From Candidatus Nitricoxidireducens bremensis (GTDB lineage: Bacteria > Pseudomonadota > Gammaproteobacteria > Burkholderiales > Rhodocyclaceae): a stretch of DNA of 64,000 nt. Of this stretch, positions 1-10,137 are shown in pieces (within the stretch, counting starts at the first letter, position 1; each line of letters begins with the position of its first letter). A program made the position numbers and the translations under genes. The stretch is from positions 1 to 64,000 of the forward strand of contig JAOTRT010000007.1 in NCBI GenBank assembly GCA_030247725.1. Direction: 5' to 3'. Under the pieces are notes generated by a model. The model searched no databases. It saw nothing but the letters and a program-made list of their open reading frames with translations, and was not told where the DNA came from.

Positions 1-3000
1 CTGGTGCTGAAGATCGGCAACCCTGCGGACCCAATGGGGGGCGACCAGATCACGATCGAGAATTGGGAGTGGTCTGGCTGGACCTATTACCGGATAGAAC
101 GAGTGGAGTTTGCTGATGGGACGGTCTGGACATCGTCTGATCTGACGAATATGGCGATGGTGGGAACGGATAACGGTGAGACGATCAACCTCTGGAAGGA
201 TGGCACGTGGGTAGATGGTAAGGGGGGTAATGACACCATTGTTTCCGGAGCGACGAGCGCGACGGTCTACGGTGGTTCTGGCAACGACACGATCACAGAC
301 AGCGATGGTAGCGACACGATTGATGGTGGTGCCGGGGATGACACGATCACCGATTCTGGGACGGGGACCAACGTTCTGAGAGGTGGTGATGGGAATGATC
401 GGATCACCTTCAGCTATCAGGCAAACAACACTATCGAAGGTGGAGCTGGGGACGACCTGATGCAGATCGATGGGCTCTACTACACGGCAACCCCGTCTTA
501 TGCGAACACGTTTGCCGGGGGTGCGGGGAACGACCGGATCAATGGTGGTAGCAGTGCTGACACGTACTTGTTCAACCGTGGCGATGGTCAGGACACCATT
601 AACGACTATGGCAACGGCTACAACAAGACGGATCGGATCATCTTGGGGGCCGGGATCGGCGTTGGTGATGTCACGGTCAGCCGAAGTGAAGGGAATCTGG
701 TGCTGAAGATCGGCAACCCTGCGGACCCAATGGGGGGCGACCAGATCACGATCGAGAATTGGGAGTGGTCTGGCTGGACCTATTACCGGATAGAACGAGT
801 GGAGTTTGCTGATGGGACGGTCTTGAGCGGTGATCAAGTATCACGGATGGCGGATGGGATACGCGGAACAGGTGCGGAGGATATATTGCTTGGCACAGCC
901 GCTGATGACGTGATCTATGGTGATGAAGGTGGCGACGTCCTTGATGGCGGTGATGGTGCTGATATCCTTTTCGGTGGTACGGGAGACGACAACTACGTTG
1001 TCGATAATGCCGGAGATATGTCGATTGAGAAGGCTGGAGAGGGAGTTGATTCAGTCCAAGCGTCGGTCAACTATTTACTCTCAGAAAACGTCGAAAACCT
1101 ACTTCTTATTGGAGAACTCGCCATTGATGGAGAAGGCAATCCGCTCGCCAATACTTTGACGGGGAACTCGGCGAACAACGTGCTAGCGGGGGGAGGCGGC
1201 GATGACACGCTCGACGGTAGGGAGGGGACCGATACCCTGATCGGTGGAATTGGAGACGACACCTACTTTGTCGATAACGGCGGCGATATCGTGATCGAGA
1301 ACGCCGACGAAGGAGCCGATACAGTTCATGCATCCATCAGCTACGCGCTGAGTGCCGATATCGAAAACCTTGTTCTGACGGGGACTGCAACAATCGACGG
1401 CATAGGAAATGACCTCGACAATGTGCTGACGGGGAATGCGGCGGCCAATGTTCTCGATGGCGGCATTGGTGCCGACGTGATGAACGGCGGTGCCGGTGCA
1501 GACACCTACTACGTGGATAACGCCGGCGACGTTGTCGTGGATTACAACGACGGTAGCTGGGATGTCGTGTATGCCTCGGTTTCCTACACGCTGCAGAACT
1601 ACACCAACGAACTGCGCTTGACGGGCCCGGGGAACATCAATGGTACCGGCGACGGTGGGCATAACTATCTGTATGGGAACGCCGGAAACAACGTCCTGGC
1701 TGGCAATGCCGGGAATGACCATCTTTATGGTGGAGATGGGGCCGATACCCTGAATGGCGGGGCCGGTACGGATGTCATGGTCGGTGGCTTTGGCAACGAC
1801 ATCTATTACGTGGACAACGTTGACGATGTCGTGACGGAACTGACGGGGGAAGGTATCGACCGGGTTGTCTCCAGCATCAGTTACACGCTGGGGGCCGACG
1901 TGGAGAACCTGACCTTGAGCGGAGTGGCGGCTGTCAATGGCACCGGCAATGCCCTCGACAATTCCATGACCGGCAACGCTGCCGACAACCTGCTCGACGG
2001 CGGCGCTGGCAACGACAACCTCAACGGTGCCGATGGCAACGATACCCTGCTGGGCGGGGACGGGGGCGACACCCTGAATGGAGCGGACGGTGCCGACGCC
2101 ATGTATGGAGGTACCGGCGACGACATCTACTACGTGGACAACACCGCTGATGTCGTTGTCGAGTTGGTGGGAGAAGGATCGGATACGGTGCAGTCGAGCA
2201 TTTCTACGACGCTGGCAGCGAACGTGGAGAATCTCGTCTTGACAGGCGCTGCAGCGATCCATGGCACGGGAAATGATCTCGACAATGTACTGACGGGGAA
2301 TGAGGCGGCCAATGTTCTGGACGGCGGCATCGGTGCCGACGTGATGAACGGCGGTGCCGGTGCAGATACCTACTATGTGGATAACGCCGGCGACGTTGTC
2401 GTGGATGACAACGACGGTAGCTGGGATGTCGTGTATGCCTCGATCTCCTACACGCTGCAGAACTACACCAACGAACTGCGCTTGACGGGACTAGGCGACA
2501 TCAATGGTACCGGCGATGGTGGGCACAACTATCTGTATGGGAATGCCGGAAACAACGTCCTGGCTGGCAATGCCGGGAATGACCATCTTTATGGTGGAGA
2601 TGGGGCCGATACCCTGAATGGCGGGGCCGGTACGGATGTCATGGTCGGTGGCTTTGGCAACGACATCTATTACGTGGACAACGTTGACGATGTCGTGACG
2701 GAACTGACGGGGGAAGGTACCGACCGGGTCGTTTCCAGCATCAGTTACACGCTGGGGGCCGACGTGGAGAACCTGACCCTGAGCGGGGTGGCGGCTATCA
2801 ATGGCACCGGCAACGCCATCGACAATTCCATGGCCGGCAACGGCGCCGACAACCTGCTCAACGGCGGCGACGGCAACGACAGCATGAACGGCGCCGCGGG
2901 GCAGGACTTCCTCGAAGGCATGGACGGCAACGACACCCTGACCGACACCGCCGGCAGCGGCTACTTCAGCGGCGGCGCCGGGGCCGACCGGCTCACCGGC

Positions 3001-3639
3001 AGCGCCGGGGCGGACTTCTTCGTCGGCGGGACGGGCAACGACATCCTCGCCACCGGGGGCGGCAAGGACCTCATCGCCTTCAACCGCGGCGACGGCTACG
3101 ACACCGTGAGTTTCGGGGCCGCGGCCCAGGCCACCGTCTCCCTGGGCGGCGGCATCGCCTACGAGGACATCCGCCTGAAGAAGAGCGGCAACGACCTGGT
3201 GCTGGATGCCGGCAACGGCGAAGGCATGGTGTTCAAGAACTGGTATGCCGCCACGCCCGTGCGCGGCGTCGCCAACCTCCAGGTCATGGCGGAGGCCATG
3301 GCCGGGTTCGACGAGACTTCGGCCGACCCGCTGCTGAACGCCAAGGTCCAGGACTTCGACTTCCAGGGGCTGGCCGACGCCTTCGATGCCGCCCGCGCGA
3401 CAACGCCGGGGCTGACCAGTTGGGCCCTTTCCAGCGCCCTGATCCAGTTCCACCTGTCCTCGTCGGACAACGTGGCGCTGGGGGGAGACCTAGCCTATCA
3501 GTATGGCCGCAACGGCAGCCTGGCCGGCCTGGGCCTGATGGCGGCCCAGGAAGTCATGGGCGACGCCGCCTTCGGCAACCAGGCCCAGGCCCTGCGGCCC
3601 CTGGCCGGCCTGCAGGAAGGGGCCGTGCGCCTGTCTTGA
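1..3639 (+). CDS. RTX-type calcium-binding secreted protein, 5' end outside the window
   Basis: The reading frame is open from base 1, so the true start lies upstream. The visible 1212 codons are almost wholly glycine/aspartate-rich nonapeptide repeats of the GGxGxDxLx type, which fold as calcium-bound beta-rolls in proteins exported by type I secretion. Between the rolls are modules of the form YYVDN..GDVV...GxDxVxSSISYTL....ENLxLxG. Two copies of a haemolysin-related module (FNRGDGxDTI... ending in a xxxNWY/NWEW strand) are seen, one near residues 185-275 and one near 1020-1080. The last ~100 residues lack repeats and presumably hold the C-terminal secretion signal. A HlyD-type adaptor gene follows. 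It could be an adhesin, an S-layer-like protein or an enzyme; no catalytic domain is visible in this part. Confidence 0.9.
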   Translation: MVLKIGNPADPMGGDQITIENWEWSGWTYYRIERVEFADGTVWTSSDLTNMAMVGTDNGETINLWKDGTWVDGKGGNDTIVSGATSATVYGGSGNDTITDSDGSDTIDGGAGDDTITDSGTGTNVLRGGDGNDRITFSYQANNTIEGGAGDDLMQIDGLYYTATPSYANTFAGGAGNDRINGGSSADTYLFNRGDGQDTINDYGNGYNKTDRIILGAGIGVGDVTVSRSEGNLVLKIGNPADPMGGDQITIENWEWSGWTYYRIERVEFADGTVLSGDQVSRMADGIRGTGAEDILLGTAADDVIYGDEGGDVLDGGDGADILFGGTGDDNYVVDNAGDMSIEKAGEGVDSVQASVNYLLSENVENLLLIGELAIDGEGNPLANTLTGNSANNVLAGGGGDDTLDGREGTDTLIGGIGDDTYFVDNGGDIVIENADEGADTVHASISYALSADIENLVLTGTATIDGIGNDLDNVLTGNAAANVLDGGIGADVMNGGAGADTYYVDNAGDVVVDYNDGSWDVVYASVSYTLQNYTNELRLTGPGNINGTGDGGHNYLYGNAGNNVLAGNAGNDHLYGGDGADTLNGGAGTDVMVGGFGNDIYYVDNVDDVVTELTGEGIDRVVSSISYTLGADVENLTLSGVAAVNGTGNALDNSMTGNAADNLLDGGAGNDNLNGADGNDTLLGGDGGDTLNGADGADAMYGGTGDDIYYVDNTADVVVELVGEGSDTVQSSISTTLAANVENLVLTGAAAIHGTGNDLDNVLTGNEAANVLDGGIGADVMNGGAGADTYYVDNAGDVVVDDNDGSWDVVYASISYTLQNYTNELRLTGLGDINGTGDGGHNYLYGNAGNNVLAGNAGNDHLYGGDGADTLNGGAGTDVMVGGFGNDIYYVDNVDDVVTELTGEGTDRVVSSISYTLGADVENLTLSGVAAINGTGNAIDNSMAGNGADNLLNGGDGNDSMNGAAGQDFLEGMDGNDTLTDTAGSGYFSGGAGADRLTGSAGADFFVGGTGNDILATGGGKDLIAFNRGDGYDTVSFGAAAQATVSLGGGIAYEDIRLKKSGNDLVLDAGNGEGMVFKNWYAATPVRGVANLQVMAEAMAGFDETSADPLLNAKVQDFDFQGLADAFDAARATTPGLTSWALSSALIQFHLSSSDNVALGGDLAYQYGRNGSLAGLGLMAAQEVMGDAAFGNQAQALRPLAGLQEGAVRLS
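697..822 (+). repeat. Perfect 126-bp direct repeat of window start (1-126)
   Basis: Bases 697-822 repeat bases 1-126 without a difference, at an offset of 696 bp. The copies diverge at the next base (127 versus 823). Since copy one begins at the window edge, the true repeat may be longer. Perfect identity at synonymous positions points to a recent duplication or gene conversion inside the RTX gene. Confidence 0.95.
2275..2850 (+). repeat. Near-identical ~575-bp in-frame repeat of 1411-1986
   Basis: The stretch starting at 2275 matches the one starting at 1411 at an offset of 864 bp (288 codons) with only scattered substitutions. It encodes the same run of RTX modules (calcium-binding turns plus the VSYTL/ENLTLSG strands). 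This is an internal tandem expansion of the beta-roll region; the intervening ~290 bp is a related but more diverged module. Confidence 0.85.
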
Positions 3640-3647
3640 TCGGCACC

Positions 3648-3675
3648 GGGGCGGGAGCGCGGCTCCCGCCCCTTT
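3648..3675 (+). terminator. Hairpin after the RTX gene
   Basis: An 11-bp perfect stem, GGGGCGGGAGC paired with GCTCCCGCCCC around a GCG loop, is followed by TTT. It sits between the RTX stop codon and the HlyD-type gene. The T tract is short, so it may reduce rather than stop transcription, giving less adaptor than substrate. Confidence 0.65.
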
Positions 3676-3692
3676 AGCGACTGGAATCCCTC

Positions 3693-5060
3693 ATGAAATT
3701 CCCCAGCCTCAATCCGCCCGATCCCGATCCTTTGGCATTCGCGCCGCCGCTGCTGCGCCTGCAGGAGGCGATGCCCAATCCCCTGGGGCGGACCGTCCTG
3801 AAGGCCCTGGCATTCCTGCTCGGGTTACTCGTCCTGTGGGCGCTCATCGGCAAGCTCGACATCGTGGCGGTCGCCGAAGGCAAGCTCGTGCCCCACAGCT
3901 ATCTCAAGATCGTGCAGCCGGCCGAGTCGGGCATCGTCAAGGAAATCCTCGTGCGGGAAGGCGAGGTGGTGGCGGCCGGGCAGGTGCTCATGCGCATGGA
4001 TGCGCTGGTCGCCGATGCGGACGCCAAGTCCCTCGACGCCGAATACCAGCGCAAGCGCCTCACCCTGCGGCGCATCGACGCCGAACTCGACCAGCGGCCG
4101 TTCCGCGTCGAGGCGGCTGATCCGCCGGCCATGGCGCGGGAAATCGAAGCCCAGTACCGGGCCAACCGGGCCGCGTTGGAAGCGGCCCTGGCCGAGGAGA
4201 AGAGCCGGCTCGTCAAGGCGCGGCACGACCTGTCGTCGGCCGAGCAGGTCAAGGCCAAGCTGACCGAGACGCTGCCCCACTACCGCCAGCAGGACCAGGC
4301 CTACGAAAAGCTCGTCAAGGACGGCTTCGCCGGCAGCCTCATGGCCAGCGACAAGCGGCGCGAGCGCATCGAGAAGGAGCAGGAACTCAAGACCCAGGAA
4401 TACCTGATCGAATCCAGCCGCGCCGGCATCCAGCAGTCCGAGAAGCGGCTGGCCCAGATCGATTCGGACAATCGGCGCCAACTCCATGCCGAGCGCAACG
4501 AAACCCAGAACGCGGTGGACAAGCTGGCCCAGGAACGGGCGAAGCAGGCCCACAAGCAGGCCCTGCTGGAACTGAAGGCGCCCCATGCCGGAACGGTGAA
4601 GGACCTGGCGACCCATACCGCCGGCACCGTGGTCCAGCCGGGGACGGTGCTACTGACCCTGGTGCCGAAGGACGAGATCCTGCGGGCCGAGGTGTGGGTG
4701 TCGAACGAGGACATCGGCTTCGTGCGCGAGGGCCAGTCGGTGAAGGTGAAGCTGGCGGCCTTCCCCTTCCAGAAGTACGGCATGGTGGAAGGGACCGTGG
4801 AGCACGTGAGCGCGGACGCGGCCGACGGCAACACGGGCAACGGCAACACGCCGGCGGCCGACAAGTCCGGCCGCACGCCGCCGGTCTACAAGGCCCTGGT
4901 GGCGCTGAAGGCCATGCAGCTCAGCATGGACGGCGAGCGCTTCGCCCTCGGCGCCGGCATGCAGGCCAGCGCCGAAATCCTGCTGGGGACCCGCACGGTG
5001 ATGGAATACCTGCTCTCGCCGGTGAAGAAGGCCTGGCACGAGGCGGCGCGGGAGCGGTAG
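3693..5060 (+). CDS. HlyD-family periplasmic adaptor of a type I secretion system
   Basis: This 455-aa protein is a membrane-fusion subunit linking an inner-membrane ABC exporter to a TolC-like outer-membrane pore. A short cytoplasmic N-terminus (1-30) precedes one membrane segment (about 32-52, FLLGLLVLWALIGKLD). Then comes a lipoyl half-motif (PAESGIVKEILVREGEVVAAGQVL), long coiled-coil helices (about 110-275), the second lipoyl half (APHAGTVKDLATHTAGTVVQPG) and a beta-barrel/C-terminal domain, the PrtE/HlyD order. It directly follows the RTX gene, its likely cargo. No ABC ATPase is present in the window, so the exporter gene is probably upstream of base 1 or elsewhere. Confidence 0.92.
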   Translation: MKFPSLNPPDPDPLAFAPPLLRLQEAMPNPLGRTVLKALAFLLGLLVLWALIGKLDIVAVAEGKLVPHSYLKIVQPAESGIVKEILVREGEVVAAGQVLMRMDALVADADAKSLDAEYQRKRLTLRRIDAELDQRPFRVEAADPPAMAREIEAQYRANRAALEAALAEEKSRLVKARHDLSSAEQVKAKLTETLPHYRQQDQAYEKLVKDGFAGSLMASDKRRERIEKEQELKTQEYLIESSRAGIQQSEKRLAQIDSDNRRQLHAERNETQNAVDKLAQERAKQAHKQALLELKAPHAGTVKDLATHTAGTVVQPGTVLLTLVPKDEILRAEVWVSNEDIGFVREGQSVKVKLAAFPFQKYGMVEGTVEHVSADAADGNTGNGNTPAADKSGRTPPVYKALVALKAMQLSMDGERFALGAGMQASAEILLGTRTVMEYLLSPVKKAWHEAARER

Positions 5061-5085
5061 GGCGAGGGCATCGGTTTTGCGGTCA

Positions 5086-5102
5086 TGCGCATATAATGCG
5101 CA
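5086..5102 (+). promoter_or_regulatory. Palindrome over a -10 box, likely ccdAB operator
   Basis: TGCGCAT-ATA-ATGCGCA is a perfect 7-bp inverted repeat with a 3-bp centre and contains TATAAT (5092-5097). It lies 12 bp before the antitoxin start. Type II antitoxins commonly repress their own promoter through such a site, so this is the probable CcdA/CcdB operator. No convincing -35 box was found. Confidence 0.6.
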
Positions 5103-5114
5103 TTGGAGGTTCCC

Positions 5115-5366
5115 ATGAAAGTCACCTACGACATCGATGCCAGGAAGCGGCCGGTCAATCTGACCTTGAACGAGGACTTGGTCGTCCAGGCCCGGGCCCT
5201 GACGGAAAATCTTTCGGGGGTGGTCGAAGCCTTGCTGGCCGGCTATGTTCAGCAGGAGCACCAGGCACGCTTGGCCAAGGCAAAGGCCGTCGACACCACG
5301 GTCGACATGTGGAACGACTTCAATGCCAAGCATGGTTCGTTCGCCGACGAATATTCGACGCTCTGA
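5115..5366 (+). CDS. ccdA: CcdA-like antitoxin
   Basis: This 83-aa protein resembles CcdA antitoxins. The N-terminal half is a ribbon-helix-helix-like DNA-binding region (KVTYDIDARKRPVNLTLNEDLVVQARAL), and the C-terminal half is a polar tail that would bind the toxin (VDMWNDFNAKHGSFADEYSTL, typical of CcdA). The ATG at 5115 is preceded by GGAGG at 5105-5109; an in-frame ATG at 5103 falls inside the operator palindrome and is less likely. The toxin gene follows after 12 bp. Confidence 0.85.
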   Translation: MKVTYDIDARKRPVNLTLNEDLVVQARALTENLSGVVEALLAGYVQQEHQARLAKAKAVDTTVDMWNDFNAKHGSFADEYSTL

Positions 5367-5378
5367 CCGGGCGCCGTG

Positions 5379-5699
5379 ATGGCTCAATTCGACGTTCATC
5401 GCAATCCGGGCAAGCACAGGGACGACATTCCCTATGTCGTGCTTGTCCAGTCTTCCCTGTACGACAACTACCGCCGCCGGGTCGTCGTGCCCCTCGTGCG
5501 GAAATCCGTCCTCGGCAAGATCGCCAACCCCCGCTTCAATCCTTCCTTCCGGATCGAGAACATTACCGTGGTCCTGCATCCGCTGGAGATCGTATCGGTC
5601 CCCAGGGAAGCCTTCGGCGAACGGGTGACATCCCTGCGCAACGAGGGCAGCCGCATCATCGATGCCCTGGACGACTTGCTGACCCGGGCCTGGGAATAG
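5379..5699 (+). CDS. ccdB: CcdB-like toxin (DNA gyrase poison family)
   Basis: This 106-aa protein matches CcdB: N-terminus AQFDVHRNPG, core YVVLVQSSLYDNYRRRVVVPL, then ITVVLHPLEIVSVPREAFGERV. CcdB traps DNA gyrase on DNA. Classical CcdB ends in Trp-Gly-Ile, which contacts gyrase; this one ends in RAWE, so the gyrase-binding tail is altered and potency is uncertain. The ATG at 5379 is preceded by an in-frame GTG at 5376. It ends 6 bp from the convergent channel gene. A chromosomal stabilisation or anti-mobile role is inferred only from the family. Confidence 0.82.
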   Translation: MAQFDVHRNPGKHRDDIPYVVLVQSSLYDNYRRRVVVPLVRKSVLGKIANPRFNPSFRIENITVVLHPLEIVSVPREAFGERVTSLRNEGSRIIDALDDLLTRAWE

Positions 5700-5705
5700 G
5701 GAAAC

Positions 5706-6524
5706 TCAGAACTTCATCAGCAGCAGCAACTGGGGATGGCTCTCGTTGAGGCCGTCGGTGCCGAACTTGTTGCGCCAGTATTGGTATTCGATGCCCGCAT
5801 AGATCTTGCCCGGCGTACCCATGGGCTTGCCGATGTCCACTCGCAGCTGGGGCTGGGCCAGCACCTGGCGCGCGGTGCCGGCGCCGCGGGAGCCGATGAA
5901 GTCGGCGAAGCCGGCGAACTCGGCGTCGATGCCTCCTACGGAGAAGGGAATCGACCAGGAGGGCGTGATCTGCTGGGTGCCGCGGTAGTTGGGGCAGGAC
6001 GAGATGCCCGCGAGGCAGGAGTGGTCCCGGTAGGCCAGCACGTCGATGTTGAAGAAGCCCCTGGGCACGGCGAAGTCGAGCGTCACGCCGGCCAGGTAGG
6101 CCAGGGGCCGGGAGCGCAGCTGGCTGTTCTTGTGGCCGGCGTTGATGCCGGCGGTGAGACCGAAGTCCTTGAAGGGGCCGAAGCCGAGACCGGTGCCGGA
6201 CAGCTTCGACAGGGACAGCGTCGTGTAGGCCTCGCCGTAGAACTCGGTGGGGGATTCCGGCTGGCCCGAGAGATTGCGTTCCCGGTTGTCCGATTTCAGC
6301 ATGTCCACGAAGGCGAAGTTGCGGCCCAGGGAATAGCCGCTGGCGTGCTGCAGCGTCACTGTCGTCTTGGCGACACGGTTCGGATTGCCCGGCTCCCGGA
6401 AGCGGTTGCTGTGGAGCAGCTGGACTTCGTTGGCGGTCCAGTCGAGGGCGAGGGCGGGAGCGGCGGCAAGGGTGAGGGCCGCGGCGGCGGCAAGGGGCCG
6501 CAGGGCTTTGGAGGCCGGGATCAT
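5706..6524 (-). CDS. Outer-membrane channel, Tsx/OmpK-like
   Basis: The 272-aa protein starts with a clear signal peptide (MIPASKALRPLAAAAALTLA...ALA, cleavage after about residue 27), followed by DWTANEVQLLHSNRF. The rest is beta-barrel-like, with alternating aromatic and polar residues and a terminal Phe (LLLLMKF) as expected for BAM-inserted porins. The pattern resembles the nucleoside channel Tsx/OmpK family, but this is by feel rather than alignment. It is convergent with ccdB and lies downstream of draT on the same strand, with 62 bp between; no functional link to nitrogen fixation is evident. Confidence 0.65.
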   Translation of the reverse strand: MIPASKALRPLAAAAALTLAAAPALALDWTANEVQLLHSNRFREPGNPNRVAKTTVTLQHASGYSLGRNFAFVDMLKSDNRERNLSGQPESPTEFYGEAYTTLSLSKLSGTGLGFGPFKDFGLTAGINAGHKNSQLRSRPLAYLAGVTLDFAVPRGFFNIDVLAYRDHSCLAGISSCPNYRGTQQITPSWSIPFSVGGIDAEFAGFADFIGSRGAGTARQVLAQPQLRVDIGKPMGTPGKIYAGIEYQYWRNKFGTDGLNESHPQLLLLMKF

Positions 6525-6586
6525 TGGCAGGATTTCCAGGATTCGGGGAGGCGCCATTCTACGCGGCGGGGCGCCGGCCGCCGTCC

Positions 6587-8514
<1,928 letters not shown>

Positions 8515-8540
8515 TCGCACGCAACATCCCAACCACTTTG

Positions 8541-8569
8541 GGCGCCGTGCCCGGATAGAGGCCGGCGCC
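8541..8569 (+). other. Hairpin in the nifH-nifD gap
   Basis: GGCGCCG and CGGCGCC form a 7-bp stem around a 15-nt loop in the 71-bp gap. Hairpins here are often invoked to stabilise the nifH message relative to nifDK; that role is an inference. Confidence 0.4.
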
Positions 8570-8585
8570 GACAAGGAGAAGCAAC

Positions 8586-10058
8586 ATGGCTGCGCTAACC
8601 CGCGAAGAAACCCAGGCCCTCGTCCAGGAGGTGCTGGAGGTTTATCCCGAAAAGGCGAAGAAAGACCGCGCCAAGCACATCATGGTCAACGACAAGAGTC
8701 TTGAGTCGTCCAAGAAGTGCATCACCTCCAACCGCAAGTCCCTGCCGGGCGTGATGACCATGCGCGGCTGCGCCTACGCCGGCTCCAAGGGCGTGGTGTG
8801 GGGGCCGATCAAGGACATGATCTCCATCTCCCACGGTCCCATCGGCTGCGGCCAGTACGCCCGCGGCGGCCGTCGCAACTACTACGTCGGCACCACCGGC
8901 GTGGACACCTTCTGCGAGATCAACTTCACCTCCGACTTCCAGGAGAAGGACATCGTCTTCGGTGGCGACAAGAAGCTGACCAAGCTGATCGACGAGATCG
9001 AAATGCTGTTCCCGCTCAACAAGGGCATCTCCGTCCAGTCCGAATGTCCCATCGGCCTCATCGGCGACGACATCGAGGCGGTGTCGAAAAAGGCCGCCGC
9101 CCAGATCGGCAAGCCCGTGGTGCCGGTGCGCTGCGAGGGCTTCCGCGGGGTGTCCCAGTCCCTCGGCCACCACATCGCCAACGACTCGGTGCGCGACTGG
9201 ATTCTCTCCAACCGCGACGGCCAGGCCTTCGAGAAGACGCCCTACGACGTGGCCATCCTCGGCGACTACAACATCGGCGGCGACGCCTGGGCCTCCCGCA
9301 TCCTGCTCGAAGAGATGGGCCTGCGCGTGGTGGCCCAGTGGTCCGGCGACGGCACCCTGGCCGAGATGGAGAACACCCCCAACGTCAAGCTGAACCTCCT
9401 CCACTGCTACCGCTCGATGAACTACATCAGCCGCCACATGGAAGAGAAGTACGGCATCCCGTGGCTGGAGTACAACTTCTTCGGCCCCACCAAGATCGCC
9501 GAGAGCCTGCGCGCCATCGCCGCCCATTTCGACGACAAGATCAAGGAAGGCGCCGAGCGCGTGATCGAGAAGTACACCGCGCCGATGAACGAAGTGATCG
9601 CCAAGTACAAGCCGCGCCTGCAGGGCAAGAAAGTCATGCTCTACGTCGGCGGCCTGCGTCCGCGCCATGTGGTCGGCGCCTACGAGGACCTGGGCATGGA
9701 AGTGGTCGGCACGGGCTACGAGTTCGCCCACAACGACGACTACGACCGCACCATGAAGGACATGGGCGACGCCACCCTGATCTACGACGACGCCACCGGC
9801 CACGAGCTCGACGAGTTCGTCAAGGCGATGAAGCCCGACCTGATCGGCTCGGGCATCAAGGAGAAGTACGTCTTCCACAAGATGGGCTTCCCCTTCCGCC
9901 AGATGCACTCCTGGGACTACTCGGGCCCCTACCACGGCTACGACGGCTTCGCGATCTTCGCCAAGGACATGGACCTGACGCTCAACAACCCGTGCTGGAA
10001 GATGCTCAAGGCCCCCTGGGACAAGAGCGAACCGGCCGCCGAGCAGAAGGCCGCCTGA
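8586..10058 (+). CDS. nifD: Nitrogenase MoFe protein alpha subunit
   Basis: NifD carries the FeMo cofactor where N2 is reduced and shares the P-cluster with NifK. The 490-aa protein has P-cluster cysteines in MRGCAYAGS (C62, the same number as in Azotobacter), [12 protein letters not shown] and [10 protein letters not shown]. The cofactor ligands are the Cys in [12 protein letters not shown] and the His in [12 protein letters not shown]. This is the molybdenum form; no vnf/anf delta-subunit gene is nearby. An AAGGAGAAGCAAC leader precedes the ATG. Confidence 0.99.
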   Translation: MAALTREETQALVQEVLEVYPEKAKKDRAKHIMVNDKSLESSKKCITSNRKSLPGVMTMRGCAYAGSKGVVWGPIKDMISISHGPIGCGQYARGGRRNYYVGTTGVDTFCEINFTSDFQEKDIVFGGDKKLTKLIDEIEMLFPLNKGISVQSECPIGLIGDDIEAVSKKAAAQIGKPVVPVRCEGFRGVSQSLGHHIANDSVRDWILSNRDGQAFEKTPYDVAILGDYNIGGDAWASRILLEEMGLRVVAQWSGDGTLAEMENTPNVKLNLLHCYRSMNYISRHMEEKYGIPWLEYNFFGPTKIAESLRAIAAHFDDKIKEGAERVIEKYTAPMNEVIAKYKPRLQGKKVMLYVGGLRPRHVVGAYEDLGMEVVGTGYEFAHNDDYDRTMKDMGDATLIYDDATGHELDEFVKAMKPDLIGSGIKEKYVFHKMGFPFRQMHSWDYSGPYHGYDGFAIFAKDMDLTLNNPCWKMLKAPWDKSEPAAEQKAA

Positions 10059-10137
10059 GGCAGCCGAGGCAGAGAACACCTTTCGATCAACCTTGAGCCC
10101 GCGTCCACGGATAGGTGGCCGGGCGAAGGAGATAAAG

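Noticed and set aside
1411..2850. CRISPR-like or satellite repeats in the first 3 kb
   Set aside because: The repeats are in frame, unequal in length and encode RTX calcium-binding turns; there are no constant short repeats with unique spacers.
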